A DNA stretch of 64,000 bases, taken from an uncultured Lachnospiraceae bacterium (GTDB lineage: Bacteria; Bacillota; Clostridia; Lachnospirales; Lachnospiraceae). The DNA lies in the NCBI GenBank assembly GCA_947570615.1, contig CANOVJ010000009.1:1-64000 (forward strand), given 5' to 3'. Shown here one piece after another: positions 52,201 through 60,065 of the stretch (its first letter is position 1; every line of letters starts with the position of its first letter). Both the position numbers and the translations under genes were made by a program. A model generated the notes under the pieces. It was not told the origin of the DNA. It worked only from the letters and a program-made list of their open reading frames with translations, and made no database searches.

Positions 52201-53472
52201 ATGGAAGGACAGTTGATATCGGTTATTATGCCGGCCTACAATGAAGAAGAATTTATTGGAGAGGCCATAGAGAGTGTACAGAATCAGACATATTCCAACT
52301 GGGAGCTTGTCATTGTCGACGACGCATCCAGGGATAAAACGGTGGAGATTATCCGGCAATACGCCCTGGCGGATACAAGGATTAAGCTCTATAGATTTTC
52401 TGTCAACCAGGGGGCGTGTACGGCCTTAAACAGAGCTCTTCAGGAGGCTCAGGGGGAATATGTCTGTTGGTTAAGTGCAGATGACAGATATGTGCAGGAG
52501 ATGCTGGAGTCGGAATACTGCTTCCTGACAGAGAACAGGCAGATGCAGGCGGTATTCAGTGTCCATGAGTTCATTAATGACAAATCTGAGGTTATAGATG
52601 CCTGGCCTCCCCCTGAGCAATATCTGCAAATTGGGAAGGACGGGTGCAGGGAGCCTTATTATACGTTATTTTATGGGGGGAATGCGTTTAATGCGTGTAC
52701 TTTAATGACGACAAAGGAGACCTTTCAAAAGGCGGGAGGATTTAATGCGGAGCATCCTTATGCAGGGGATTATGATTTAATGTTGAGACTGGCGGCGCAT
52801 TCGAATATAGGCTTTTTAAATAAGGTGAATGTGCAGTCCCGCAGACATCAGGGGCAGGTGACCAATGAAGGGTACAATGATATCGATGCCATTCATGTGT
52901 TTGAAGATATGCTGTATAACGACGATGTCAGGGAAAAGCTGATGCATAAGGCCGGAATGCAGGGGATGCGCATTGAAATTTCGGATGCGTTTGCAGGCAG
53001 GATTCAGATGTATGCCGGGTTGTGCAGAAACAGGGAGGTAGCAGAATTAGAAAAGATACAGAAAAAATTTACTGCTACGTTTCCTCTTTTTGTAGATGCT
53101 GATATTTATTGTGCTCAAATCGTTCAGTGTATTGATGATGAGGCTTGGGATAAGGCTGTAAGGTTGCTCCAGACGATGCCGCAGGGAATAAAAGATTATG
53201 CCGATGTGGAAAAACTGAGTATAATGACTGCAATGATATTGGATCATAATCAAGAGTATAAAAAAGAAAAGGAAATACTGGATTCGTTGCTGGTGCTTAA
53301 TTGGCAGAATTATGAGGCGCATTATATGACAGGGACAATTCTTGAACGGGAAGGAAAAATGTTTGAGGCACTGGACAGCTATGTGGCGGCGTTAAAATCC
53401 AGTGTGGACAACCAGGAAGATTTTCAGATGCTGGCGGAGAATATAAAAAGGCTTCTGGATGAAATTATTTAA
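52201..53472 (+). CDS. Family 2 glycosyltransferase with TPR-like C-terminus
   Basis: A 423-residue protein starting MEGQLISVIMPAYNEEEF. The GT-A domain (1-240) has LVIVDDASRDKTVEIIRQYA, LSADDRYVQEML (DD metal site) and HPYAGDYDLMLRLAAHS. Residues 250-423 are helical with TPR character (NYEAHYMTGTILEREGKMFEALDSY). Its frame extends upstream into the epimerase gene (51994), but homology begins at ATG 52201. Probably uses the UDP-diacetamido sugar made by the preceding four enzymes. Confidence 0.87.
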   Translation: MEGQLISVIMPAYNEEEFIGEAIESVQNQTYSNWELVIVDDASRDKTVEIIRQYALADTRIKLYRFSVNQGACTALNRALQEAQGEYVCWLSADDRYVQEMLESEYCFLTENRQMQAVFSVHEFINDKSEVIDAWPPPEQYLQIGKDGCREPYYTLFYGGNAFNACTLMTTKETFQKAGGFNAEHPYAGDYDLMLRLAAHSNIGFLNKVNVQSRRHQGQVTNEGYNDIDAIHVFEDMLYNDDVREKLMHKAGMQGMRIEISDAFAGRIQMYAGLCRNREVAELEKIQKKFTATFPLFVDADIYCAQIVQCIDDEAWDKAVRLLQTMPQGIKDYADVEKLSIMTAMILDHNQEYKKEKEILDSLLVLNWQNYEAHYMTGTILEREGKMFEALDSYVAALKSSVDNQEDFQMLAENIKRLLDEII

Positions 53473-53502
53473 ATAAAGATATGCAGGAAGGAAAAATAAT
53501 CT

Positions 53503-54396
53503 ATGAAAAAAGCATTGGTTATCGGAGCGGCAGGAAATATCGGTAAGCCGCTGGTAAAGTATCTGAAGGAAAAGGAATATGCGGTCCGTGAAGTAGATAT
53601 CAAACCCGGCTGGCGGGATGGATACTATGTTGCAGATATCACCAAACCGGCGGATCTGATAGAACCCTTTGATTTCGAACCAGATTATGTATTCCACCTG
53701 GCCGCTATGGTCAGCAGAGTGACCTGTGAACAGGCAGGGAGTATGTGTATTGACACGAATCTTTACGGGACACAGAATGTAATCGAATTTACAAAGAGAT
53801 GCGGGGCTAAACTCATTAATTTTTCAACCTCCGAGGTATATGGACCGGATAATGAAATTATGGATGAGGAGGGAATGGCATGTCCCAACAATAGGTATGG
53901 TATGTCAAAGCTGCTGTCCGAGAAACTGGTGGAATATGAAGTGTATCATCATCATCTGGATGCGGTTACATTGCGGCCGTTTATGATGTATGACGAAAAC
54001 GAGGATCTGGGAGATCACAGGTCAGCGATGATACGTTTCGTATATAATCTGTCCCATGGTATGCCCGTGGAAGTACATGTGGGGAGCGCCAGAGGGTGGC
54101 TTCATGTGTCGGATGCCGTCCGGGCGATTGAGGCGGCAACGAGGGTAGAAGGGTATAAGATAATCAATATCGGAAATCCGGATGTATGCACCATCAGAGA
54201 TTTGGCTTTAATGGTCTGCAAAGCGGTGGGGGCGGATGAAAGCCTGATTCACTATGTTGATCTGCCGGAAAGAATGACCCTGGTGAAGCGCCCTGCGTTG
54301 CTCAGACAGAAGGAGCTGTTGGGGGTGGAGCCAAAGATTCAGCTGGAGGAAGGCGTGAGACGGGTATGCGGGATGATGCGCAAAAGAGAGGGATGA
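53503..54396 (+). CDS. NAD-dependent nucleotide-sugar epimerase/dehydratase (SDR)
   Basis: A 297-residue SDR: KKALVIGAAGNIGKPLVKYL (NAD-binding), YVFHLAAMVSRVTCEQAGS, LINFSTSEVYGPD, the catalytic NRYGMSKLLSEKL (YxxxK), and TLRPFMMYDENEDLGDHRSA. It lies between a glycosyltransferase and the intact B12/radical SAM gene. The reaction is not readable from sequence. Confidence 0.87.
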   Translation: MKKALVIGAAGNIGKPLVKYLKEKEYAVREVDIKPGWRDGYYVADITKPADLIEPFDFEPDYVFHLAAMVSRVTCEQAGSMCIDTNLYGTQNVIEFTKRCGAKLINFSTSEVYGPDNEIMDEEGMACPNNRYGMSKLLSEKLVEYEVYHHHLDAVTLRPFMMYDENEDLGDHRSAMIRFVYNLSHGMPVEVHVGSARGWLHVSDAVRAIEAATRVEGYKIINIGNPDVCTIRDLALMVCKAVGADESLIHYVDLPERMTLVKRPALLRQKELLGVEPKIQLEEGVRRVCGMMRKREG

Positions 54397-54447
54397 TTTA
54401 TCCGAAATGCCTTTGTTGATTTTGTTTTGAAGAAAGAAGGTTATGTA

Positions 54448-56091
54448 ATGAAGTGTTTATTAGTTATACCTCCGTATAATGACGGAAATTATGCAAACTT
54501 TTTTTATATCATGCCAATGGGCATGGCATATATTAATACGGCGATGCGTCAGGCCGGACTGGACGTTACATGTATCAATCTCAATAATTATGAATATAAT
54601 GAGGCCTTTCATGTGCTGGCCGCTAAAATTATCGAAGATAACATAGACTGCGTCATGTCCGGCGCTCTGTCAGGATCATGGCATATTCTGAAAAGGATTT
54701 TTGATACAGTGAAGGAGGTCAGACCGGAGGTCATTACTATTGGGGGTGGGGGAGCCTACACCTCCGAACCTGTCCCGACAGCAGAGCTGACGGGCGTTGA
54801 CTATGCAGTAATTGGCGAGGGGGAGATAACGGATGTTGAGCTGGTGCAGACGCTGATTGCCGGAGGAGATGTCAGTAAGGTAAATGGAATCTTATATAAG
54901 GAAAACGGTGAATACAGGCGGACGCTTCCAAGAGAAGAAATCCAGGATCTGGATTCCATAGCTTTTCCCAGCTATGATGGATTTGATATGGAGACTTATC
55001 TGGATAATCAGAAGCTTTCGAACGGTTATTATCTCAACAAACTGGATAATCCCCGGGCAATATCCATGATATTAGGACGTTCCTGCCCATATAATTGTAA
55101 GTTCTGTTTTCATCCCTCAGGATCGAAATATCGGATACGGAGCCTGGACAATTTTTTTGAGGAACTGGATCTTGTGATTGAAAAATATCAGCCCAACTGT
55201 ATTCTTGTTCTGGATGAGCTGTTCAGTGCTAAGGTGGAGAGGATTTATGAATTCTGCAAAAGAATTAAACCATATAATCTGAACTGGCTTTGCCAGATGC
55301 GGGTCGATATTGTCACAAAAGAACTTATGCAGACAATGAAGGATGCTGGTTGTCACAGCATTTGTTATGGATTGGAAAGCCACAGTGAAATTGTGCTGAA
55401 GAATATGCGTAAGTATATTAATATAGCAGATATAGACCGCGCACTGGAAATCACATATGATGTAGGGATCGACATAGAGGCGAATTTCATTTTTGGTGAT
55501 GAAATGGAGGATATGCACACATTTTACGAAACTATGAGCTGGTGGTTTAAAAATCAGAAATATGCAATCCATCTGCTAATGATCGAAACCTATCCAGGAA
55601 CCGGATATTATGAAGATCTGATGAAAACGGGGAATTCCGGCGACAGAAAACAGTTTATTCAGGACTCAAAATTTCTGGTAAACCTGACAAAGGATCCTGT
55701 CTTCTGGCAAAAGATTCTGGTGGTAACCAGATTATTAAGCATATATTATATACGTGAGCTGCAGGGAGAGCTTTTAGAGTTGTATGAGGAACCGGATGGT
55801 AAGGTGGTGCTGGTTACCAGATGCATGCATTGTGGGGGCGTGAATACATATACAGATATTCCAGGATCCGCATTTATTACGCCTGTTCTTCAACTGGGAT
55901 GCCGTCATTGCGGACACAGGAATAAGTTTTATACCGTGGAGACAAAGGATATACCCAATTATGATATATTGGAATACTTATGCAGAATGTTATCGCAGGC
56001 AGAAAATGAACAGGATTTTTCTCATGCCGTAGATACCTTATATATGATGTATATGGGGCTCAGAAATCCGGAAAATCCTTTTCCGGTATAA
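54448..56091 (+). CDS. B12-binding-domain radical SAM protein (intact paralogue)
   Basis: A 547-residue enzyme. Residues 1-140 are the cobalamin-binding Rossmann domain (MKCLLVIPPYNDGNYANFF, MPMGMAYINTAMRQAG, TIGGGGAYTSEPVPTAELTG). The SAM motif SCPYNCKFCFHP is near 212-223, followed by CYGLESHSEIVLKNMRKY and an LIETYPGTGYYED end of the barrel. Residues 450-490 form a zinc-ribbon (CMHCGGVN...CRHCGHRNKF). It is closely related across its length to the broken gene at 22863. B12/radical SAM enzymes of this layout often methylate unactivated carbons or rearrange; a glycan-sugar substrate is inferred. Start 54448 (AGAAGG seven bases upstream) beats 54427. Confidence 0.87.
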   Translation: MKCLLVIPPYNDGNYANFFYIMPMGMAYINTAMRQAGLDVTCINLNNYEYNEAFHVLAAKIIEDNIDCVMSGALSGSWHILKRIFDTVKEVRPEVITIGGGGAYTSEPVPTAELTGVDYAVIGEGEITDVELVQTLIAGGDVSKVNGILYKENGEYRRTLPREEIQDLDSIAFPSYDGFDMETYLDNQKLSNGYYLNKLDNPRAISMILGRSCPYNCKFCFHPSGSKYRIRSLDNFFEELDLVIEKYQPNCILVLDELFSAKVERIYEFCKRIKPYNLNWLCQMRVDIVTKELMQTMKDAGCHSICYGLESHSEIVLKNMRKYINIADIDRALEITYDVGIDIEANFIFGDEMEDMHTFYETMSWWFKNQKYAIHLLMIETYPGTGYYEDLMKTGNSGDRKQFIQDSKFLVNLTKDPVFWQKILVVTRLLSIYYIRELQGELLELYEEPDGKVVLVTRCMHCGGVNTYTDIPGSAFITPVLQLGCRHCGHRNKFYTVETKDIPNYDILEYLCRMLSQAENEQDFSHAVDTLYMMYMGLRNPENPFPV

Positions 56092-56137
56092 CGAACCATA
56101 TTTGTCTTGATATTTGCCTTTTTCAAAGAGGATAAAA

Positions 56138-56268
56138 GTGAGAGTTGCTATATTAAAAAACGAGATGCAGCGGTCTTGTGGAAATCTATTCCCGTAACCG
56201 ATGTGAATTCATTCTTTAATATGGCAATTTCTATTGCAATTTTGCAGACATTGTATCAAAAGCAGTGA
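56138..56268 (+). pseudogene. Possible short gene remnant
   Basis: After AAGAGGA, a GTG at 56138 opens a frame reading MRVAILKNEMQRSCGNLFP and stops; shifting one base continues VTDVNSFFNMAISIAILQTL to a TGA at 56266. It looks like the start of a cassette gene lost by deletion, but it is too short to identify. It occupies the 200-base gap between convergent genes. Confidence 0.3.
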
Positions 56269-56275
56269 GGCGCTC

Positions 56276-56289
56276 GAACGGATCCGTTC
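56276..56289. terminator. Perfect palindrome between convergent genes
   Basis: GAACGGATCCGTTC lies next to the stop codon of the minus-strand GT2-like gene, inside a longer imperfect stem (CAGTGA...TCACT). It may act as a terminator, although the T runs are weak. Confidence 0.35.
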
Positions 56290-56290
56290 T

Positions 56291-57004
56291 TCACTCTGCT
56301 ACAGATAAAATTTCAGAATAATTCTTCCCCAGCCACTCCCCATAAACATCTCTGAAAACATGCCGGTAATAATCATATTTTTCCATATTCAGGAATTGAC
56401 CGTCGTCATGCATACACCATGGATGCCTCTGCACAGGAACCGCGATTTTGTATCCGCTTTGCAGAAAGCGAATGCTCTGAAAGGCGTCATAAAAGTCCCA
56501 GTCCTTAAGATGGGCTGTATCCCAGGGAAGATCCCGGCAGGTGGCTATCAGAAATCCGTCGATCTGGGCTGCGAAATGAAAACCGTCTGTCTCCGGAAAA
56601 TAGTGATATTCAGACAGTGCCGGGTAGATAACAGCCGGCTTTTTCTGATAAACATTCCCATAGTTTCCGGGGGCATGCCACATAATCCCATCTGCCGAAA
56701 CCGTATCATATCCTACCATTCCCACCATCCCGATCTGTGAATTCGCCTGGAAAATGGAAAGCAGATCAGAAAGTATATTTTTATTCAATATAAAAACATC
56801 CTGGTGCATATAAATTTTATATTTTGCATCGGAGGCGTTCATTGCTTCGTTGTACCCTTCCGTCATGGAGGCGGCGTCTGTAACGGCAAGCAGGTCAATC
56901 TCATAACCGTCGGGGATATACAGATGATTGATATAATGTACGGCCTCCTCCAGAAGAAGGCTATTATTGGTACAGATGATAAAGCAGAATTTGTGATCGT
57001 TCAT
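56291..57004 (-). CDS. GT2-like (StrF-type) glycosyltransferase, single domain
   Basis: A 237-residue protein equivalent to the N-terminal domain of the fusion at 34075: FCFIICTNNSLLLEEAVHYI, MNASDAKYKIYMHQDVFIL, IGMVGMVGYDTVSADGIMWH, KDWDFYDAFQSIRFLQSGYKIAVP. The HQD of YMHQD is the likely metal site. It lies downstream of the helical protein gene at 57089 on the same strand, repeating the order seen at 33417-34075. Likely transfers a sugar in flagellar glycan assembly together with a CgeB-type partner. Confidence 0.82.
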   Translation of the reverse strand: MNDHKFCFIICTNNSLLLEEAVHYINHLYIPDGYEIDLLAVTDAASMTEGYNEAMNASDAKYKIYMHQDVFILNKNILSDLLSIFQANSQIGMVGMVGYDTVSADGIMWHAPGNYGNVYQKKPAVIYPALSEYHYFPETDGFHFAAQIDGFLIATCRDLPWDTAHLKDWDFYDAFQSIRFLQSGYKIAVPVQRHPWCMHDDGQFLNMEKYDYYRHVFRDVYGEWLGKNYSEILSVAE

Positions 57005-57088
57005 TTTAGCAGACCTTTCTGTGTGCGGGATGGCAGATGTCGATCTCAGTTACGTTACGGCGAAAATGCCCTGATCCGGAAGCAGGAG

Positions 57089-57631
57089 TTAACGGTGCTC
57101 TATCAGGGAAGCAAAAAGTCTGGCTTCCTCATCGCTCCAGCAGTGCGCGTGCAGTTCCTGGATTTTTTCATAGAGGGCATCGTCAGGCAGAATTAAGTCC
57201 TCCTGTGTGATAATATGTACAGCGAATACGGATAACTGATTTTGCTGTAAAAAAAGGGTTGCCTCCTCCATGGAACTTTGGGATAGTCTGAAAAGCAGCC
57301 GGCGCAGCGCGAACAGGGTGAGCAGGTATTTGTCCATCAGAGCTTTCTGATCCGGACAGCCGGTGCAGAAAAGGTTCATATGATATTTCTGCTCCAGCCT
57401 GATTATGTACAGGATCCGCAGAAGCCGGTGGGTTTCGCCGATATATTTACAGAGGAGTTCCCCTTCGCCGGTCTCGATATAGGGAATCAGGGATAAAAGC
57501 AAAGGGATATCCTGCTTTCCCAAAGCTTCCCGGAGTCGGTCTGCGATAAAAAGGCTGGCGGTCTGCGTGGCTGCCCTATCCCTGTTTAACTGTTCGAAAT
57601 ACGCTTCTGTCTCAGATGTCAGGTTCCGCAT
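57089..57631 (-). CDS. Helical protein of unknown function, likely partner of the GT2-like enzyme
   Basis: A 180-residue, mostly helical protein, with GAGGAGG before the ATG and a good promoter. No catalytic motif. The segment LLTLFALRRLLFRLSQSSMEE resembles IYQSMRFGLMRLETAMPEEY in the protein at 33417, and both genes precede a GT2-like gene. This is the basis for suggesting an accessory family; the similarity is short and seen by eye only. Confidence 0.7.
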   Translation of the reverse strand: MRNLTSETEAYFEQLNRDRAATQTASLFIADRLREALGKQDIPLLLSLIPYIETGEGELLCKYIGETHRLLRILYIIRLEQKYHMNLFCTGCPDQKALMDKYLLTLFALRRLLFRLSQSSMEEATLFLQQNQLSVFAVHIITQEDLILPDDALYEKIQELHAHCWSDEEARLFASLIEHR

Positions 57632-57669
57632 AAGTACATCCTCCTCACCTGTCTTAAAAAGATAACTTC

Positions 57670-57698
57670 ATTATAAATGTATCAGGAGCAGGACACAA
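57670..57698 (-). promoter_or_regulatory. Sigma-A promoter of the 57089-57631 / 56291-57004 operon
   Basis: On the minus strand, -35 TTGTGT (57693-57698), 17 bases, -10 TATAAT (57670-57675), about 40 bases before the start codon. Confidence 0.7.
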
Positions 57699-57723
57699 TT
57701 CCCTTTTGACGATTTCCGCTGTC

Positions 57724-57752
57724 TTTACACCCAATATTTCTTTTGCTATAAT
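57724..57752 (+). promoter_or_regulatory. Sigma-A promoter of the glycosyltransferase gene at 57828
   Basis: -35 TTTACA (57724-57729), 17-base spacer, -10 TATAAT (57747-57752). It is divergent from the minus-strand promoter at 57670-57698, with about 25 bases between the two. Confidence 0.78.
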
Positions 57753-57827
57753 GAGGACAATTCAAAATACGTGTACAGACTGGTCGGTGCGTATCCTTTA
57801 AATGTATGCAGGCCATGAGGAAATGAT

Positions 57828-59009
57828 ATGTCCCTTCACCTGAAAATCACCCTGATCCAATGGAACAGCTACTGCCACCAGGACATGCTCACCGCCCTGA
57901 AGAGGCAGGGACACAGCGTCACGAATCTGCCCTTTCCCGAGGGAATCCGAACCTCAAAGGAACAGGCACAGAGGCTTCTCGGAAAAGCGTTAAGGGAGCA
58001 GAGCCCTGATCTGGTATTTTCCTTTAACTATTTTCCGGTGATCTCTGAAATCTGTCAGGAGGCAGGAGTCAGATACCTGTCATGGGTATACGACAGCCCG
58101 TATATTCATGTTTATTCCTATACCATCTTAAATCCCTGCAATTTGGTATTTCTCTTTGACTATGCCGTGTATGAGGAGCTGAGATCGGCCGGGATCAGTA
58201 CGGTGTACTACCTTCCCCTTGCGGCTGACGCAAAAAGGCTCTCAGGCGTTGGCGGAAAGGATGGAGCAGCTCAAAAGAGCATGGATATCTCATTTGTGGG
58301 CTCTCTCTACACCGAACAGAAGCACCGTATCTATGCCCGTTTTGAGAACACGCCGCCTTATGTAAAGGGGTATCTGGAAGCGATTGTTCAGGCCCAGAAG
58401 AAGGTTTATGGCTATAACTTCTTAAGGGAATTGCTGACCCCGGATATCCTGGAAGCGTTGCAGAAGGTCTGGCCGACGGATCCGGACGCGCTCACGGTGA
58501 TGTCCCCCCAGGCGATCTATGCCGACTATGTTTTCAGCAGACAGGTGACCGCGCTGGAGCGGCAGGAAATTCTGACCATGCTGGGAGAAAGGCACCGGGT
58601 CAGTCTGTTCACCCATGATGGTTCCTGGCAGGCGCCGGGAGTATACAATCGGGGAAATGTGGACTATTACACGGAAATGCCCGCTGTTTTCAGAAGCTCA
58701 AAAATCAATCTGAATATCACGCTTCGGAGCATTAAGACGGGGATTCCCCTGCGGGCGCTGGATATTATGGGCAGCGGCGGATTCCTGCTGACGAATTTTC
58801 AGCCGGAGCTTGTGAATTTCTTTGAACCGGACGTGGATTTTGTGTTTTATAATGATTACCAGGACCTTCTGGAAAAAGCGGATTACTACCTTTCCCATGA
58901 AAAGGAGCGGGAGGAAATCGCGGCAAACGGCTTTGAAAGGGTGTGCAGGGAGCACACATACGAAAAGCGGATTAAGGAAATGCTTGATACCGCCTTCGGG
59001 GCGGAATGA
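57828..59009 (+). CDS. CgeB/DUF3880-type glycosyltransferase, single domain
   Basis: A 393-residue protein matching the C-terminal domain of the fusion at 34075. DUF3880 part: DLVFSFNYFPVISEICQEAG and YLSWVYDSPYIHVYS near 82-97. Donor-site part: SSKINLNITLRSIKTGIPLR near 290-309, ALDIMGSGGFLLTNFQPEL, and the trailing helix ERVCREHTYEKRI. A close relative lies on the minus strand at 60066. Both probably extend a glycan on flagellin or the cell surface. Confidence 0.83.
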   Translation: MSLHLKITLIQWNSYCHQDMLTALKRQGHSVTNLPFPEGIRTSKEQAQRLLGKALREQSPDLVFSFNYFPVISEICQEAGVRYLSWVYDSPYIHVYSYTILNPCNLVFLFDYAVYEELRSAGISTVYYLPLAADAKRLSGVGGKDGAAQKSMDISFVGSLYTEQKHRIYARFENTPPYVKGYLEAIVQAQKKVYGYNFLRELLTPDILEALQKVWPTDPDALTVMSPQAIYADYVFSRQVTALERQEILTMLGERHRVSLFTHDGSWQAPGVYNRGNVDYYTEMPAVFRSSKINLNITLRSIKTGIPLRALDIMGSGGFLLTNFQPELVNFFEPDVDFVFYNDYQDLLEKADYYLSHEKEREEIAANGFERVCREHTYEKRIKEMLDTAFGAE

Positions 59010-59016
59010 GGGAAAT

Positions 59017-59511
59017 ATGAAGATACTGATTGTGCAGACAGCGTCTGCAAAAATACAGAAAATTGCCAGGCGGCTAAAGGAGAAGCTGCAGGATTGCGAT
59101 AAGAATATAACCGTTGAGCTGTGGGAGGAGTCGCGCAGGCAGATTGCCTGCGCTGATATCAGGCAGGCGCAGGCGGATCTGTTCATCACCTTCAATCTGG
59201 CCGGGTTTGAGCAGTGTACCCTCACGGGAGGCGTTGCCTTTAATCTTCTGGACTGTAAGCAGATTCATTTCCTTCTGGACGCAAAACTGGAAAACGAGAA
59301 ATATCTTGCCAGGCTGCTGAGTATTTCCATGTTTTTTTACTGTGCGGATGAAGCGTTTTACCACTTATTAATGGAGAAATATCCCGATCTTCCTTATCTG
59401 AAGGAGATGGACGGATGGGAGAGAGAAGGCGGAGAAGAAGGTCTGGAAAAAAATGCGGAAACGTTGTGCCGGGCAGTCAGAGAAGTGGCGGCGCTCTGTC
59501 ATCTGGCGTAG
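59017..59511 (+). CDS. Unknown protein, possible truncated DUF3880-like
   Basis: A 164-residue protein starting MKILIVQTASAKIQKIARRL, seven bases after the previous stop, with GAGGGAAAT upstream. The stretch ADLFITFNLAGFEQCTLTGG recalls the DUF3880 region of its neighbours (DLVFSFNYFPVIS), but the WVYDSP motif and the transferase domain are absent. It could be a regulatory partner or a shortened relative. The longer frame from 58822 overlaps the upstream gene and is not supported. Confidence 0.65.
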   Translation: MKILIVQTASAKIQKIARRLKEKLQDCDKNITVELWEESRRQIACADIRQAQADLFITFNLAGFEQCTLTGGVAFNLLDCKQIHFLLDAKLENEKYLARLLSISMFFYCADEAFYHLLMEKYPDLPYLKEMDGWEREGGEEGLEKNAETLCRAVREVAALCHLA

Positions 59512-59548
59512 ACAGCCGGGCTGATCTGCATGTTTGCATATGCTGTAG

Positions 59549-59650
59549 ATCTGTTCCGACAGATATGACGATGTCATATTACAGGCAACGGCAATATACG
59601 GCGCTGTCCGCTGCCTGTACATATTACAATAAACTGTCCCGGGAAGTGTG
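59549..59650. repeat. Hairpin array with dispersed element, copy B
   Basis: Three consecutive stems: ATCTGT-TCCG-ACAGAT (59549-59564), ATATGAC-GAT-GTCATAT (59563-59579), and ACAGGCA...TGCCTGT (59581-59618). The 27-base tail TTACAATAA... (59624-59650) follows, matching 22 of 27 bases of the tail at 3535-3561. It lies between convergent genes, so it may also terminate transcription. Confidence 0.6.
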
Positions 59651-59671
59651 CCGCCTGCCGTGATGCACTGC

Positions 59672-60034
59672 TTATGCGATCACTTCCCTGGCTGCTGCGC
59701 CGAGCTGCTCAAAGCAGGGGATCAGAGCCTTCAGTGCATCGGCGATCCCGGCGTCTCTCCCGGAAGAGAGAGCGGCGTTCAAATCCTGCATTTTCCGGTT
59801 GAAGTCCTCCCTGTCAACGCGCATCTTTTCCTGATTGAGCACGTCCAGGGTGGAGTTTGTGACAGCGATTTCCCAGTTGATGGCGTCGATGATGCTCTTC
59901 TGGTACTGATCCGTATCCTCCTGCCTGTTGCCGGAGAGCTCCTCAATGATGGTGGGCAGATTTTTTAACAGACGGTCGTTAAACTCTGCCATGGTTTCCA
60001 GCGCTTCCATTTGTTCTGCGGTAATGTTTTCCAT
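59672..60034 (-). CDS. Small helical protein of unknown function
   Basis: A 120-residue protein, almost entirely helical (MENITAEQMEALETMAEFND; INWEIAVTNSTLDVLNQEKM), with a strong AAGGAGGAA site. Without an obvious domain. It follows the glycosyltransferase gene at 60066 on the same strand with a 31-base gap and could be an accessory of it or of flagellar assembly. Function unknown. Confidence 0.7.
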   Translation of the reverse strand: MENITAEQMEALETMAEFNDRLLKNLPTIIEELSGNRQEDTDQYQKSIIDAINWEIAVTNSTLDVLNQEKMRVDREDFNRKMQDLNAALSSGRDAGIADALKALIPCFEQLGAAAREVIA

Positions 60035-60065
60035 TTCAGTTCCTCCTTGAAATCTGTTATAGTGA

